Shown: positions 49,000 to 58,029 of the stretch, piece after piece
Numbering within the stretch: position 1 is the first letter of the stretch
How the letters are laid out: each line of letters opens with the position of its first letter
Source: Streptomyces sp. CC208A
GTDB taxonomy: Bacteria > Actinomycetota > Actinomycetes > Streptomycetales > Streptomycetaceae
Direction of reading: 5' to 3'
NCBI RefSeq assembly: GCF_030010625.1
Contig: NZ_JASCXN010000019.1
Location: 62,001-126,000 of the forward strand
DNA length: 64,000 bases
Position numbers and translations under genes: made by a program
The notes under the pieces: generated by a model
What the model was told of the DNA's origin: nothing
Databases searched by the model: none
Seen by the model: the letters and a program-made list of their open reading frames with translations, nothing else

Positions 49000-51432
49000 T
49001 CACTTGGTCGACGGGCCCACGCGGACCGTGATCGTCTCGCCGTTCCTCGGCTCCTTGACGACCTCGATCTTGGTGTTGGTGTCAGTGACCTTGACGCCGG
49101 CGCGCGCGGTCTCCTCGAACCAGTACGTGCCCTTGCGGTCGTCGAAGACCGGGTTGCCCCGCTGCGAGCGGACCCAGGTGCGCTCACCCTTGAGGTGCAG
49201 CGGGAAAGCGTCCGTCCGGTACGTTCCGAAGGGGGAGTCGTACGACTGGATGCGGTTCCGCATCAGGGTGCCGTTGTTCCACTTCAGCGGGGTCGGGTGG
49301 GCGTCGATCGGGAGGATCAGGCCCTCACCCGGGTGCTGGGAGGTGTTGTTGTCCTTGTGGGACAGGTCCCACTTCCAGATGAGCAGACCGTTCTGGTACG
49401 GGTAGTGCTCGACCCAGCTCGCCTTGTCGCCGGTCCAGCCGAAGTTGTACGGGCCGACCTTGAGGGTGGCGTCGTACGAGACGTACTGGCGGTTCTCCGC
49501 GATGTAGTACTGCTCGTAGTCCTGGGTGAAGCCCTTGCCCATGCGGGTGAAGCCCTTGGCCGTCCAGCCGTTGTCGCCGTTCTCGGCGTCGTCCGAGAAG
49601 ACGGTGGCGCCGTCGGCGGTCAGGGTGATGGCGTCGGCCGCGAAGCCCTTGAGCGCGAGGCCGCCGTCCGTCTGGTAGCGGAAGCGCAGGTCGAACTTCT
49701 TGCCCGCGTAGGCGCTCAGGTCGTAGGCGAGGTTCTTGTACTCGCCGGAGACGCTGGAGAGCGCCGGGGTGCCGGACGCGTCGCGGTCGATCGGCTCGCC
49801 GTTGGCGGTGCCGTCCACGGCGGTCCAGTTGGCGCCGCCGTCCGTGGACACCTCGGTGTAGAGGTAGTCGTACTCGGCCTCGATGTCGTACCAGCCCTTG
49901 AGCTCCAGGGTGGCGGACGACTTGCCGGTCAGGTCGACCGGGCGGGTGAGGGTGTTCTTGAGGTCGTCGCCCATGCCGGACCACCACTGCGTGGCGCCCT
50001 CTGCGGGGGCGACGATGTCGGTGGTGACGGCCTTCTTCGGCAGCTCGACGACGAGCGCCTGCGGGTTCTTGGTGTTGTACTCCGCCACGCCCAGCTTGTG
50101 CTTGGACTTCGTCGCGCGCTGCTCGTTGCTCACCTTGGTGTAGTTGAGCCAGCCGAGCTGGAGCTTGTCCCAGGCGTTCATGTCGCCGGGCATGTCGCCG
50201 ATGGAGTCCTTGCCCAGGCCCAGCCAGGAGCCGGAGGACATCAGCGACCAGTAGCCGGTCGAGTTCTCGCCGCCCGCGGTGTCGTAGAGGTCCGGCAGAC
50301 CGAGGTCGTGGCCGTACTCGTGGGCGAAGACGCCGAGGCCGCCGTTCTCGGGCTGCACGGTGTAGTCGCCGACCCAGATGCCGGTGTCGCCGATCTCCGT
50401 GCCGCCGGCCTTGTTGTTCTCCGGGCCGGTCTTGCCGGCGTTGGTGCCGTAGGCGTACCAGCGGTGGGCCCACAGGGCGTCGCCGCCCTGGACGCCGCCG
50501 CCGGCCGACTCGTCCTCGCCCGCGTGGACGATCTGGAAGTGGTCGATGTAGCCGTCGGGCTCGTTGAAGTCGCCGTCGCCGTCGTGGTCGTAGCGGTCCC
50601 ACTTGTCGTACTGGGCCAGCGTCGCCTTGATCTCGGCGTCGGTCTTGCCCTTGGCCTTCTGGTCGGCGGCCCAGGCGTTGACGCCGTCGCGGACCACGTC
50701 CCACACGTTGCCGCAGTTGCTCTGGCCGCAGTAGTTCGAGCCGTAACGGGCCTCGTTGTACGGGACCTTGACCCAGTCGGAGACCATGCCGTCGACCGAG
50801 TAGCGGCCCGAGGACTGGCGCTCGTAGTAGGTCTTCAGAGAGTGCTTCTGCTGACCGGTCTTCGGGTCCTTGCCGGTGCCGAAGTACAGGTCCTGGAAGT
50901 GCTTCTGGTTGTAGTCGGCCTGCCACGCGGTCGAGTTGTCCTTCGACCGGTCGGGCTCGGCTATCTCGTTGTGCAGCGGGCCGGGCGTGCCGCCGTACTT
51001 CGGCTTCAGCTCGTCCGTGTCGTCGTCCTTGCGGTCGACGAGGGTGGTGGTGTCCACCTGGTCGCCGAACTCGACCAGGACGGTGAAGATCTGGTCGGTC
51101 TTCTCGCGGCCGAGCTCGACGTACTTCTTCTTGCCGAGCTTCACGACCTGCGAGCCGCCGCGGCGCTCGACCTTGGCCTCGCCCTTGAGGACGGCCTCCA
51201 GGGCGGCCTCGCGCTGCTGCGCCTGCTGCTCGCTGAAGGGGCCTTCGAGGTCGTGGTCGACCGTGGTCTTGTCGGCTTCGTTGCCCGGCGCGGGGTCCTG
51301 GCGGACGTCCGCCGCCGTGATCCTGCCGTTCTCGTTCGCCCAGGCGGTGCTGAAGGTCGAGGCGGTGGCGGCGGTGGCCGCGAGCGCCACGACGACCGCG
51401 GACGCCCGAATGGCCCGTCGTCTGTTGGTCAC
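49000..51432 (-). CDS. Secreted immune inhibitor A family zinc metalloprotease (M6)
   Basis: 810 aa from GTG 51432 (GGAGG upstream). A Sec signal peptide (RRRAIRASAVVVALAATAATAS) precedes a propeptide. The M6 catalytic domain has the zinc motif HEYGHDLGLPD (about residue 370) and the Met-turn YWSLMSSGSW. C-terminal MAM/carbohydrate-binding-like beta domains (KGWYDIEAEYDYLYTEVSTDGG) complete the InhA plan. It degrades extracellular proteins. It is monocistronic, with a terminator after it and 359 bases of regulatory sequence before it. Confidence 0.92.
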   Translation of the reverse strand: MTNRRRAIRASAVVVALAATAATASTFSTAWANENGRITAADVRQDPAPGNEADKTTVDHDLEGPFSEQQAQQREAALEAVLKGEAKVERRGGSQVVKLGKKKYVELGREKTDQIFTVLVEFGDQVDTTTLVDRKDDDTDELKPKYGGTPGPLHNEIAEPDRSKDNSTAWQADYNQKHFQDLYFGTGKDPKTGQQKHSLKTYYERQSSGRYSVDGMVSDWVKVPYNEARYGSNYCGQSNCGNVWDVVRDGVNAWAADQKAKGKTDAEIKATLAQYDKWDRYDHDGDGDFNEPDGYIDHFQIVHAGEDESAGGGVQGGDALWAHRWYAYGTNAGKTGPENNKAGGTEIGDTGIWVGDYTVQPENGGLGVFAHEYGHDLGLPDLYDTAGGENSTGYWSLMSSGSWLGLGKDSIGDMPGDMNAWDKLQLGWLNYTKVSNEQRATKSKHKLGVAEYNTKNPQALVVELPKKAVTTDIVAPAEGATQWWSGMGDDLKNTLTRPVDLTGKSSATLELKGWYDIEAEYDYLYTEVSTDGGANWTAVDGTANGEPIDRDASGTPALSSVSGEYKNLAYDLSAYAGKKFDLRFRYQTDGGLALKGFAADAITLTADGATVFSDDAENGDNGWTAKGFTRMGKGFTQDYEQYYIAENRQYVSYDATLKVGPYNFGWTGDKASWVEHYPYQNGLLIWKWDLSHKDNNTSQHPGEGLILPIDAHPTPLKWNNGTLMRNRIQSYDSPFGTYRTDAFPLHLKGERTWVRSQRGNPVFDDRKGTYWFEETARAGVKVTDTNTKIEVVKEPRNGETITVRVGPSTK

Positions 51433-51791
51433 TTGGTGTCGTTCCTCCCCGGCGCCCGCGCCTCCGGACCAGAAGGTGGGGTGTCCGTCCGGCGGGGTCG
51501 CGCGTCACAAGTGACGACATTCGACCGGAGAGAGACGAGAAAAGACAGACCTTGACTTGCACACACCAAGTGCACTATGCGGGTGTCAGAATCCGATATG
51601 CGGACACTCGAACCGGTGAAGAGAGAGGAAAGTCACGGTGCCGGAGGGCTCTTGGCCCGCTCCGTGACCCCCGTGCGCCCCCCGTGCTCCGGCCCCATGG
51701 GCCGGGTCACGCTTACCCGCCGTTCCGCCCGGGCATCGAGCGTCGTAGAGTCGGCCGAGGGTCCGGGAGTCCGGAGGGGACGGTATCCGTC
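51433..51791. other. Divergent regulatory stretch between protease and small membrane protein genes
   Basis: 359 bases with no convincing gene. It holds the Shine-Dalgarno of the protease (minus) and GGAGGGG before the small plus-strand gene. No operator could be assigned. Confidence 0.5.
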
Positions 51792-52082
51792 ATGCAGCGT
51801 CCGAACGCAGCGCAGTACGCCTACGGTTCGGCCGTCGTGGTCCTCGCGACCGCCGCGCTCCTGCTCCTGACCGGCGCCACAGGACCACCCGGCATCGCCG
51901 TCTGCTGCCTCGCCGGTCTGCTGCTCGGCGTGCTCGTGGCGGTGACGATGCCCGGCGGGACGCGGCCCGTCAAGTCCCCCGGCACCACACCCGCTCCGTC
52001 GGCGGCGGAGTCCGGGAACGACGCGGCCCGGACACCGGCCGCGCAGGTGGGCGCGGGAGCCGATGCCCGGACCGGTCGGTGA
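51792..52082 (+). CDS. Small membrane protein of unknown function
   Basis: 96 aa from ATG 51792. Two adjacent membrane spans (residues about 10-27 and 34-53: GSAVVVLATAALLLLTGA, GIAVCCLAGLLLGVLVAVTM) and a Pro/Ala/Thr-rich hydrophilic tail. Convergent with the RDD gene; no recognised family. Confidence 0.6.
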   Translation: MQRPNAAQYAYGSAVVVLATAALLLLTGATGPPGIAVCCLAGLLLGVLVAVTMPGGTRPVKSPGTTPAPSAAESGNDAARTPAAQVGAGADARTGR

Positions 52083-52121
52083 GGGCGGTGAGGCCGGCGG
52101 GTCCGTCCGTTCCGCGGGCGG

Positions 52122-52796
52122 CTACTGGGGCACGGTGACGACCACCGTCTTCGCCGCCTTGTCGTGCAGACCCTGCTTGTAGGGCTTGTCGACCAGGATG
52201 AGGATGAGGATGAGCAGCGGCCAGAGACAGGCGCAGCAGATCAGCGCGGGCAGCCAGAGCACGACCGCCCGCAGCAGCGACTGGCTCATCGGGGGCGTGG
52301 AGCCGTCGTTGAGCATCGCGACCCGCAGCTTCATCAGTCGCTTGCCGACGGTCTGCCCGTTCCGCGCCGTGAGCACGGTGTCGTACGTGACGTAGGCGAC
52401 GATCGTGAGGAGCTGGAAGACCAGCTGGCCGCCCCCGGTCCAGGTGGTCTGGAATTCGTCGCCGTCCACCGTCACCCGGTCGTAGACGTCGAACGGGATG
52501 CCGATGAGCGCCAGCGGCACCGAGACGATCAGCCAGTCGACGAGCCGGGCGAGGATGCGGCGCCCCGACTCGGCGAGCGGCGGCATCCCGGAGAGCGGGT
52601 CGGTGCCGCCGTACCCCCCGCCGTAGCCGCCGTACGGGGGCGGGGGCGGGTACGGGGAGTCGTACGGGCTCCCCGGCGGCGGGCCGCCCGACGGCGGGGG
52701 CCCGGGCGGCGGGGAGTCCGGCGGGGGCTCCTGGGGCCGCTTGCGGAACGGGTCGTCGTCGGGGGGCGGGCCGGTCGGCGGCTGGTCGGTGCTCAT
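52122..52796 (-). CDS. RDD-family membrane protein with Pro-rich N-terminus
   Basis: 224 aa from ATG 52796. Residues 1-75 are a Pro/Gly/Tyr-rich low-complexity region (PYPPPPPYGGYGGGYGG), followed by the RDD domain: ESGRRILARLVDWLIVSVPLALIGIPFDVYD with the eponymous Arg and Asp residues, a second span, GQTVGKRLMKLRV, and two more spans. RDD proteins are proposed transporters. Adjacent to a second RDD gene on the same strand, 74 bases upstream. Confidence 0.87.
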   Translation of the reverse strand: MSTDQPPTGPPPDDDPFRKRPQEPPPDSPPPGPPPSGGPPPGSPYDSPYPPPPPYGGYGGGYGGTDPLSGMPPLAESGRRILARLVDWLIVSVPLALIGIPFDVYDRVTVDGDEFQTTWTGGGQLVFQLLTIVAYVTYDTVLTARNGQTVGKRLMKLRVAMLNDGSTPPMSQSLLRAVVLWLPALICCACLWPLLILILILVDKPYKQGLHDKAAKTVVVTVPQ

Positions 52797-52870
52797 GGGG
52801 GCATCGCATCCCGGCCGTCCGGGGCCCGCAACGGCTGGGCCCCCGTCCGGGGGACCCGGCCCCGGCGGCG

Positions 52871-54211
52871 TCAGGCCCTGGCGACGAAGGTGCGGGCGGC
52901 CTTGTCGTGCCAGCACTGGCGCCACGGGCGGTCGAAGACGCACCACAGCACGTTCAGGACGCCGACGACCAGCAGGCCCAGGAAGGTGTACAGGAACCAG
53001 CGGCGCAGCGACCGGCCGAAGGACGGCGGCTCGTGCGCCTCGATGTCCCTGACCTGGACGCCGCACAGCTTCTTGCCGAGCGTGCGGCCCCACTTGGCCG
53101 TGGGCAGTGCCTCGTACAGCACGCCGAGGACGAGCAGCAGGCCGAGCACGATGCCGAACTGGACGGAGGTGGTGCCGTCGACCAGCCAGACCTGGACGGT
53201 GACGCCGGAGCGCTTGGCCGCCTCGATCTTGGCCTCGATGTGGTCGAGCGCGGAGGTGACGAAGGGGAAGGCCGCGCCGGCCGCCATCGCGCCCACGAGG
53301 AGGGTGTCGACCAGCCGGGCGAGCAGCCGGCGGCCGAGCCCGGCCGGGGGCGCGGACGCCTGCTCGCGCGCGGCCCGGAGGAAGGGGTCCTCGACCGGCG
53401 GCTTCCACGGCACGACCGGCTGCTGGGCCTGCTGCGGCTCCGGGGCGGCGGGCTGCTGGGGCTGCTGGGGCTGCTGGGGCTGAGCCCAGGAGGGCGTGGC
53501 GGGGGCCGGTGCCGGAGCGGGGGCCGGCTGGGGCTGCGGCTGTACGGGCGCGGGAGCCGGGGCGGGGGTCTCGCGGACGGGCGCCGGGGCCGGGGCGGGC
53601 GCCGGAGTGGGCGCCGGGGTGACGGGCATACCGCCGAGGCGGGCGGGGCCGCCCCCGGTGCGGGGGTCGGCGGTACGGGGATCGGCGGCCGGGGCGGGCG
53701 CCTCGGCCTGCGCGGGGGCGGCCGGCCACTCGACCGGGGACCTCGGGTCGGGCACGGCGGGCGCGGGGGCCGGCTCGGCGGCCGGGGCGGGCGTGGCGGG
53801 TTGCGGCGCGGCCCAGGCCGCCGGCCGGTCCTGCCCGTCGCCGTGACCGGGCTGCCGGGAGATGTCGGGGGTGGACTGCCGGGAGGCGTCGGCGCGCCAG
53901 GCGGCGGCCGGTTCGCGGATGAGCGGCTCCTCGTCGAAGAAGACGGGCCCGGTCTCCTCGACGGCGGCCGGCGCGGGCTCAGGGGCGGGCGCCGGTACGG
54001 GGGCCGGCGCGGGGCTCGGGGCGAGGACCGGCCCGGCCGGGAGAGCGGAGGCGGGCGGGACCGGTGCGGCCTCGCCGTCCTTCGGTGCGGGCCGGCTCGT
54101 GCCGGGCACCCACGCGCCGCCGTTCCAGTACCGGATGTATCCGGGGATCGACGGGTCCGGGTAGTACCCCGCCTGCGGTACCTCGCCGCCGCCTCCGGGA
54201 GGAGTAGCCAC
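52871..54211 (-). CDS. DUF2510-RDD domain membrane protein
   Basis: 446 aa from GTG 54211. It begins with a DUF2510 motif (GYYPDPSIPGYIRYWNGGAW), followed by about 250 residues of Ala/Pro/Glu/Gln-rich disordered sequence and a C-terminal RDD domain (PPAGLGRRLLARLVDTLLVGAMAAGAAFPF; TLGKKLCGVQVRD; spans near the end). Paralogous to the downstream RDD protein but with a different N-terminal module. Function unknown. Confidence 0.87.
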   Translation of the reverse strand: MATPPGGGGEVPQAGYYPDPSIPGYIRYWNGGAWVPGTSRPAPKDGEAAPVPPASALPAGPVLAPSPAPAPVPAPAPEPAPAAVEETGPVFFDEEPLIREPAAAWRADASRQSTPDISRQPGHGDGQDRPAAWAAPQPATPAPAAEPAPAPAVPDPRSPVEWPAAPAQAEAPAPAADPRTADPRTGGGPARLGGMPVTPAPTPAPAPAPAPVRETPAPAPAPVQPQPQPAPAPAPAPATPSWAQPQQPQQPQQPAAPEPQQAQQPVVPWKPPVEDPFLRAAREQASAPPAGLGRRLLARLVDTLLVGAMAAGAAFPFVTSALDHIEAKIEAAKRSGVTVQVWLVDGTTSVQFGIVLGLLLVLGVLYEALPTAKWGRTLGKKLCGVQVRDIEAHEPPSFGRSLRRWFLYTFLGLLVVGVLNVLWCVFDRPWRQCWHDKAARTFVARA

Positions 54212-54362
54212 TGCCCCGACTCCGTTCAGTCACAACGCCCAAGAATCCGCGCGGCTCCGCGCACGGTCTGCCGCACCCAAGAAGGCACAGTAACGAAGAA
54301 CCTCCCCGAGGGAGGAAAGAGCCCGCGAGAAAGCCCGCCTTCGGACGACACAGGGCGGAATC

Positions 54363-54441
54363 CATCACTCCATGTGATGTTCGGGCCCGCGGCCGAAGGG
54401 CAGGGGAAGGGGCCGGAAAAAATTTCCGGGAAAACTTCCCG
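54363..54441. promoter_or_regulatory. Cluster of palindromes in the ssgG upstream region
   Basis: The 314-base gap 54212-54525 separates the divergent RDD and ssgG genes. It contains CATCAC-TCCAT-GTGATG (54363-54379), CCGGAAA-AAA-TTTCCGG (54413-54429) and CGGGAA-AAC-TTCCCG (54427-54441); the last two overlap by three bases. This is an AT-rich island in GC-rich DNA, about 85-160 bases before ssgG, and a likely binding site for a developmental regulator. Confidence 0.5.
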
Positions 54442-54525
54442 AAGTCGCGTAATGGACCCGGGAGACCGCGCTCTCTCCAGGTGAAGGCCCGTCCGGGGCC
54501 CAGCCGAGAGCGAGAGGCAGCAGTC

Positions 54526-55020
54526 ATGCGGAACCACACCGAGCACACCACCGTCGAGCGCGAGCTGGAGCTGAAGCTGGTGCTCTCCCCCGAGCGTTCG
54601 ATCCCGGTGCCGGCCCGGCTGGCCTACCGCACCGACGACCCGTACGCGGTGCACATCACCTTCCACGTCGGCTCCGACCACCCGGTGCACTGGACCTTCG
54701 CCCGCGAACTGCTCGTCGAGGGCGTCTTCCGGGCCTGCGGCCACGGGGACGTGCGGATCTGGCCGACGAAGGTGGAGAACCGCAGCGTCATCCTGATGGC
54801 GCTCTCCTCCCCCGACGGCGACGCGCTCCTGGAGGCGCCGTCGGCGCAGGTGTCCGCCTGGCTGGAGCGGACCCTGCGGACGGTCCCGCCGGGCACCGAG
54901 TCGGACCTGCTGGGCATCGACGACGGCCTGGCCGAGCTGCTCGCGACCACGGTGGTCGGCGACGACCTGTGGCTGCGCGACCCGTGGCCGTCGGACGAGT
55001 CGCAGGACGGCGAGCTGTGA
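54526..55020 (+). CDS. ssgG: SsgA-like sporulation/cell division regulator (SsgG)
   Basis: 164 aa from ATG 54526. SALP-family signature: ERELELKLVLSPERSIPVPARLAYRTDDPYAVHITFHVGSDHPVHWTFARELLVEGVFRACGHGDVRIWP. SALPs bind partners that set septum position and wall remodelling in sporulating Streptomyces. The choice of ssgG rests on context: in S. coelicolor ssgG lies next to an FAD oxidase, a TPR gene and hppD in this order (recalled knowledge). SsgG controls correct septum placement. Confidence 0.85.
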   Translation: MRNHTEHTTVERELELKLVLSPERSIPVPARLAYRTDDPYAVHITFHVGSDHPVHWTFARELLVEGVFRACGHGDVRIWPTKVENRSVILMALSSPDGDALLEAPSAQVSAWLERTLRTVPPGTESDLLGIDDGLAELLATTVVGDDLWLRDPWPSDESQDGEL

Positions 55021-55051
55021 GGGCCCGCTCCTGGTGTCCGTACCGGCGGAT

Positions 55052-56428
55052 TCAGAACAGCTTTCCGGGGTTGAGCAGTCCCAGCGGGTCGAAGACGCGC
55101 TTGATCTCGCGCTGGAGCTCCAGGCCCACGGGGCCGAGTTCGCGGGCCAGCCACTCCTTCTTGAGGACGCCGACGCCGTGTTCGCCGGTGATGGTGCCGC
55201 CGAGGGAGAGCCCGAGCGCCATGATCGCGTCGAAGGACTCGCGGGCGCGCCGGGACTCGTCCTCGTCGGCGGGGTCGAAGCAGACGACGGGGTGGGTGTT
55301 GCCGTCGCCGGCGTGGGCGCAGACGCCGATGGTGAGCGCGTGCTTCTCGGCGATGGCGGTGGTGCCCGCGAGCATCTCGGCGAGCCGGGTGCGGGGCACG
55401 CAGACGTCGTCGATCATCGTGGCGGGCCGGAGGGTCTCCAGGGCGGTGAGGGAGAGCCGGCGGGCCTGGAGGAGGAGTTCGGACTCGGCGGCGTCGGCGG
55501 CGGGCACGACCTCGGTGGCCCCGGCGGCCGTGCAGAGCTCTCCCACTGCGGCGAGGTCGGCGGCCGGGTCGGGGGTGTCGAAGGCGCACAGGAGCAGCGC
55601 CTCGGTGGTCTCCGGGAGGCCCATCCGGGCCACGCGGTTGACGGCCTGGACGGTGGTGCGGTCCATGAGTTCGAGGAGTGAGGGGGTGTGGCCGCGCTCC
55701 ATGACCGCGCAGACGGCGGCGCAGGCGGCGTCCGTGGAGGGGAACTCGGCGGCGAGGACGAGCTGGGCGGGCGGCTGCGGCTTGAGCGCGAGGACGGCCT
55801 TCACGACGATGCCGAGGCTGCCCTCGGAGCCGACGAAGAGCCGGGTGAGGTCGTATCCGGCGACGCCCTTGGCGGTGCGGCGGCCGGTGGTGAGGAGACG
55901 GCCGTCGGCGAGGACGACGTCGAGGCCGAGGACGTACTCGGCGGTGACGCCGTACTTGACGCAGCACAGGCCGCCGGAGGCGGTGCCGATGTTGCCGCCG
56001 ATGGTGCAGGACTCCCAACTGGAGGGGTCGGGAGGGTAGTACAGGCCGTGCTCGGCGACGGCCCGGGACAGCACGGCGTTGATCACGCCCGGTTCCACCA
56101 CGGCGACGCGGTCCACCGGGTCGATCTCCAGGATCCGGTCCATCTTGACGAGGGAGAGCACGATGCAGCCCTCGGAGGCGTTGGCGCCCCCGGAGAGTCC
56201 GGTGCGGGCGCCCTGCGGCACGACCGGGACGCGGTGCCCGGTCGCGGTCCGCATGACGTGCCGGACCTGTTCGACGGTGCGGGGCAGCACGACGGCCGCG
56301 GGGGTGCCGGCCGTGCAGAAGCCCGCCATGTCGTGGGAGTAGGAGGCCGTGACGTCCGGGTCGGTGAGGACGGCGTCGGCGGGGAGTCCGGCACGGAGGG
56401 CCGCGTGGAGCGTCGGAAGATCGTCCAT
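55052..56428 (-). CDS. FAD-binding oxidase, glycolate oxidase GlcD / D-lactate dehydrogenase type
   Basis: 458 aa. The PCMH-type FAD domain is at the N-terminus (VVPQGARTGLSGGANASEGCIVLSLVKMDRIL; SSWESCTIGGNIGTASGGLCCVKYG; GVAGYDLTRLFVGSEGSLGIV). The C-terminal oxidase domain ends GTITGEHGVGVLKKEWL with metal/substrate histidines and RIFDP-like KRVFDPLGLLNPGKLF. It oxidises a 2-hydroxyacid such as glycolate or D-lactate. Convergent with ssgG. Confidence 0.9.
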   Translation of the reverse strand: MDDLPTLHAALRAGLPADAVLTDPDVTASYSHDMAGFCTAGTPAAVVLPRTVEQVRHVMRTATGHRVPVVPQGARTGLSGGANASEGCIVLSLVKMDRILEIDPVDRVAVVEPGVINAVLSRAVAEHGLYYPPDPSSWESCTIGGNIGTASGGLCCVKYGVTAEYVLGLDVVLADGRLLTTGRRTAKGVAGYDLTRLFVGSEGSLGIVVKAVLALKPQPPAQLVLAAEFPSTDAACAAVCAVMERGHTPSLLELMDRTTVQAVNRVARMGLPETTEALLLCAFDTPDPAADLAAVGELCTAAGATEVVPAADAAESELLLQARRLSLTALETLRPATMIDDVCVPRTRLAEMLAGTTAIAEKHALTIGVCAHAGDGNTHPVVCFDPADEDESRRARESFDAIMALGLSLGGTITGEHGVGVLKKEWLARELGPVGLELQREIKRVFDPLGLLNPGKLF

Positions 56429-56517
56429 GGTTCCAGCGTGGCACCCGCCGCCATCGGTGTGAACCCGCCGGGGCGGGCGGCCGGTGTGGTCTTCGTACGA
56501 GCGGGGGCGGGCGCACA

Positions 56518-57966
56518 GTGAGGCGCATGAGCCCCATGAAGAGCCAGAACGTGTCGCGGGCGGTGCTCGCCTCCGGGGTGGGCGCGGTCCTCGCGGCGAC
56601 GGCGCTGCTGTACCTGCCGGAGTTCCTGGACCGAGGCGCGCCGCCGCGCCCGCCGGGCCCGGTGGAGCGGGCGGTGAGCGCGGCGCACGCGGGCGCTCCT
56701 GCGGCCCTGCCGGACCTGGTGGCGCTGATCGGGGACCGGGAGGAGTGGCTGCGGGGGCATCCGGACGACGCGTCGTCGTGGGCGGTGCTCGGCGCGGCCT
56801 ATACGGAGCGGGGCGTCCGGCTCGGGGACGTACGGGATCTGCCGCGGGCCGAGCGGGCGCTGGACCGGTCGCTGGCCGAGCTGCCGGCGGCCCGGGGGAA
56901 CGTGGACGCGCAGCTCGGGCTCGGGAGGCTCGCGGCGGCGCGGGGCGACTGGAAGGGCGCGAAGGAGTGGGGCGAGCGGGTGCGGAAGGCCGCGCCGAAG
57001 CGGTGGAACGCGTACCCGCTCCTGGTCGAGGCGTACACCGGGCTCGGGGAGCACGCCGCGGCCCGCAAGGCGCTGGAGAGCCTGGAGAAGCTGCGGGGCG
57101 GGGCGGTGGTGCGGGGCCTCGCGGCGCAGGGGTACCGGGACCGGGGGTGGCGGGAGGACGCCGACGCGACGGCGCTCGACGCGGCGGCGCTGGCGGTCAC
57201 GGACGCGGAGAAGGCGGCGGCCCACACCCGGCTGGGGCAGTTCGCGTGGGAGCGGGGCGAGCCGGCGGAGGCGCTGGAGCGGTACGGGACGGCGCTGCGG
57301 TTCGTACCGGATCACGGTCCCGCCCTCGCGGGCCGGGCGCGGGCCCTTGCGGCGCTCGGGCGGTCGGAGGAGGCGCAGCGGGAGTGGCGGGCGGCGCTGG
57401 ACCGGCAGCCGCTGCCGGAGTACGTCCTGGAGGCCGGGGAGCTGGCCGAGGCGCTGGGCCTGGACGGTGACGCGGGGGCGGCGTACGAGCGGCTGCGGGG
57501 CGGGAGTTGGGCCTTGGGGTCGACGGAGGTCGTCCTCGGGCTCCTGGACGCCGACCACGGGGATCCGGCGGCGGCGGTGGCCCGGCTGCGGGCGGCGTGG
57601 GCGAAGGGCCACCGGTCGGTGGCGGTGGCGGACGCGCTGGGCTGGGCGCTGTACCGGGCGGGCGAGCCGGAGCAGGCTCTGCCGTACGCGCGGCGGGCCG
57701 TCGACGAGGGGCCGCGCAGCGCCCCGTACACGTACCACCTGGGCGAGATCGAGCGGGCGCTCGGCCGGACGGGCCCGGCGCGGCGGCACCTGGAGGAGGC
57801 GCTGCGGATCCACCCGTCGTTCTCGCCGCTGCACGCGCCGCTGGCGGAGGCGGCGCTGGCGGGGCTCGGTGAGCCTGATCCGGGTGTGGTCCCGAAGGAC
57901 GCGCTGCCGGTGAAGGCCGTTCAGTCCGTGAAGTCCGTGCAGTCCGTGCGGGGGAAGAGGGTGTGA
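56518..57966 (+). CDS. Tetratricopeptide-repeat membrane-anchored protein
   Basis: 482 aa from GTG 56518 (ATG 56527 and 56536 are alternatives). One N-terminal membrane span (VLASGVGAVLAATALLYLPEFL), then TPR-type helices through the whole protein (for example ASSWAVLGAAYTERGV, AHTRLGQFAWERGEPAEALERYGTALR, DALGWALYRAGEPEQALPYARRAV). It is probably a scaffold facing outward. The tail has short VQSVKSVQSV repeats. Confidence 0.85.
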   Translation: MRRMSPMKSQNVSRAVLASGVGAVLAATALLYLPEFLDRGAPPRPPGPVERAVSAAHAGAPAALPDLVALIGDREEWLRGHPDDASSWAVLGAAYTERGVRLGDVRDLPRAERALDRSLAELPAARGNVDAQLGLGRLAAARGDWKGAKEWGERVRKAAPKRWNAYPLLVEAYTGLGEHAAARKALESLEKLRGGAVVRGLAAQGYRDRGWREDADATALDAAALAVTDAEKAAAHTRLGQFAWERGEPAEALERYGTALRFVPDHGPALAGRARALAALGRSEEAQREWRAALDRQPLPEYVLEAGELAEALGLDGDAGAAYERLRGGSWALGSTEVVLGLLDADHGDPAAAVARLRAAWAKGHRSVAVADALGWALYRAGEPEQALPYARRAVDEGPRSAPYTYHLGEIERALGRTGPARRHLEEALRIHPSFSPLHAPLAEAALAGLGEPDPGVVPKDALPVKAVQSVKSVQSVRGKRV

Positions 57967-57970
57967 GTTC

Positions 57971-58006
57971 GCGTCCGGGGCGGGCCCCGTGCCCCGCCCC
58001 GGACGC
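57971..58006. terminator. Bidirectional terminator between the TPR gene and hppD
   Basis: 14-bp perfect arms 57971-57984 and 57993-58006 between convergent genes. Confidence 0.8.
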
Positions 58007-58029
58007 TTCGAGCCGGTGGTGGGCGGTCC

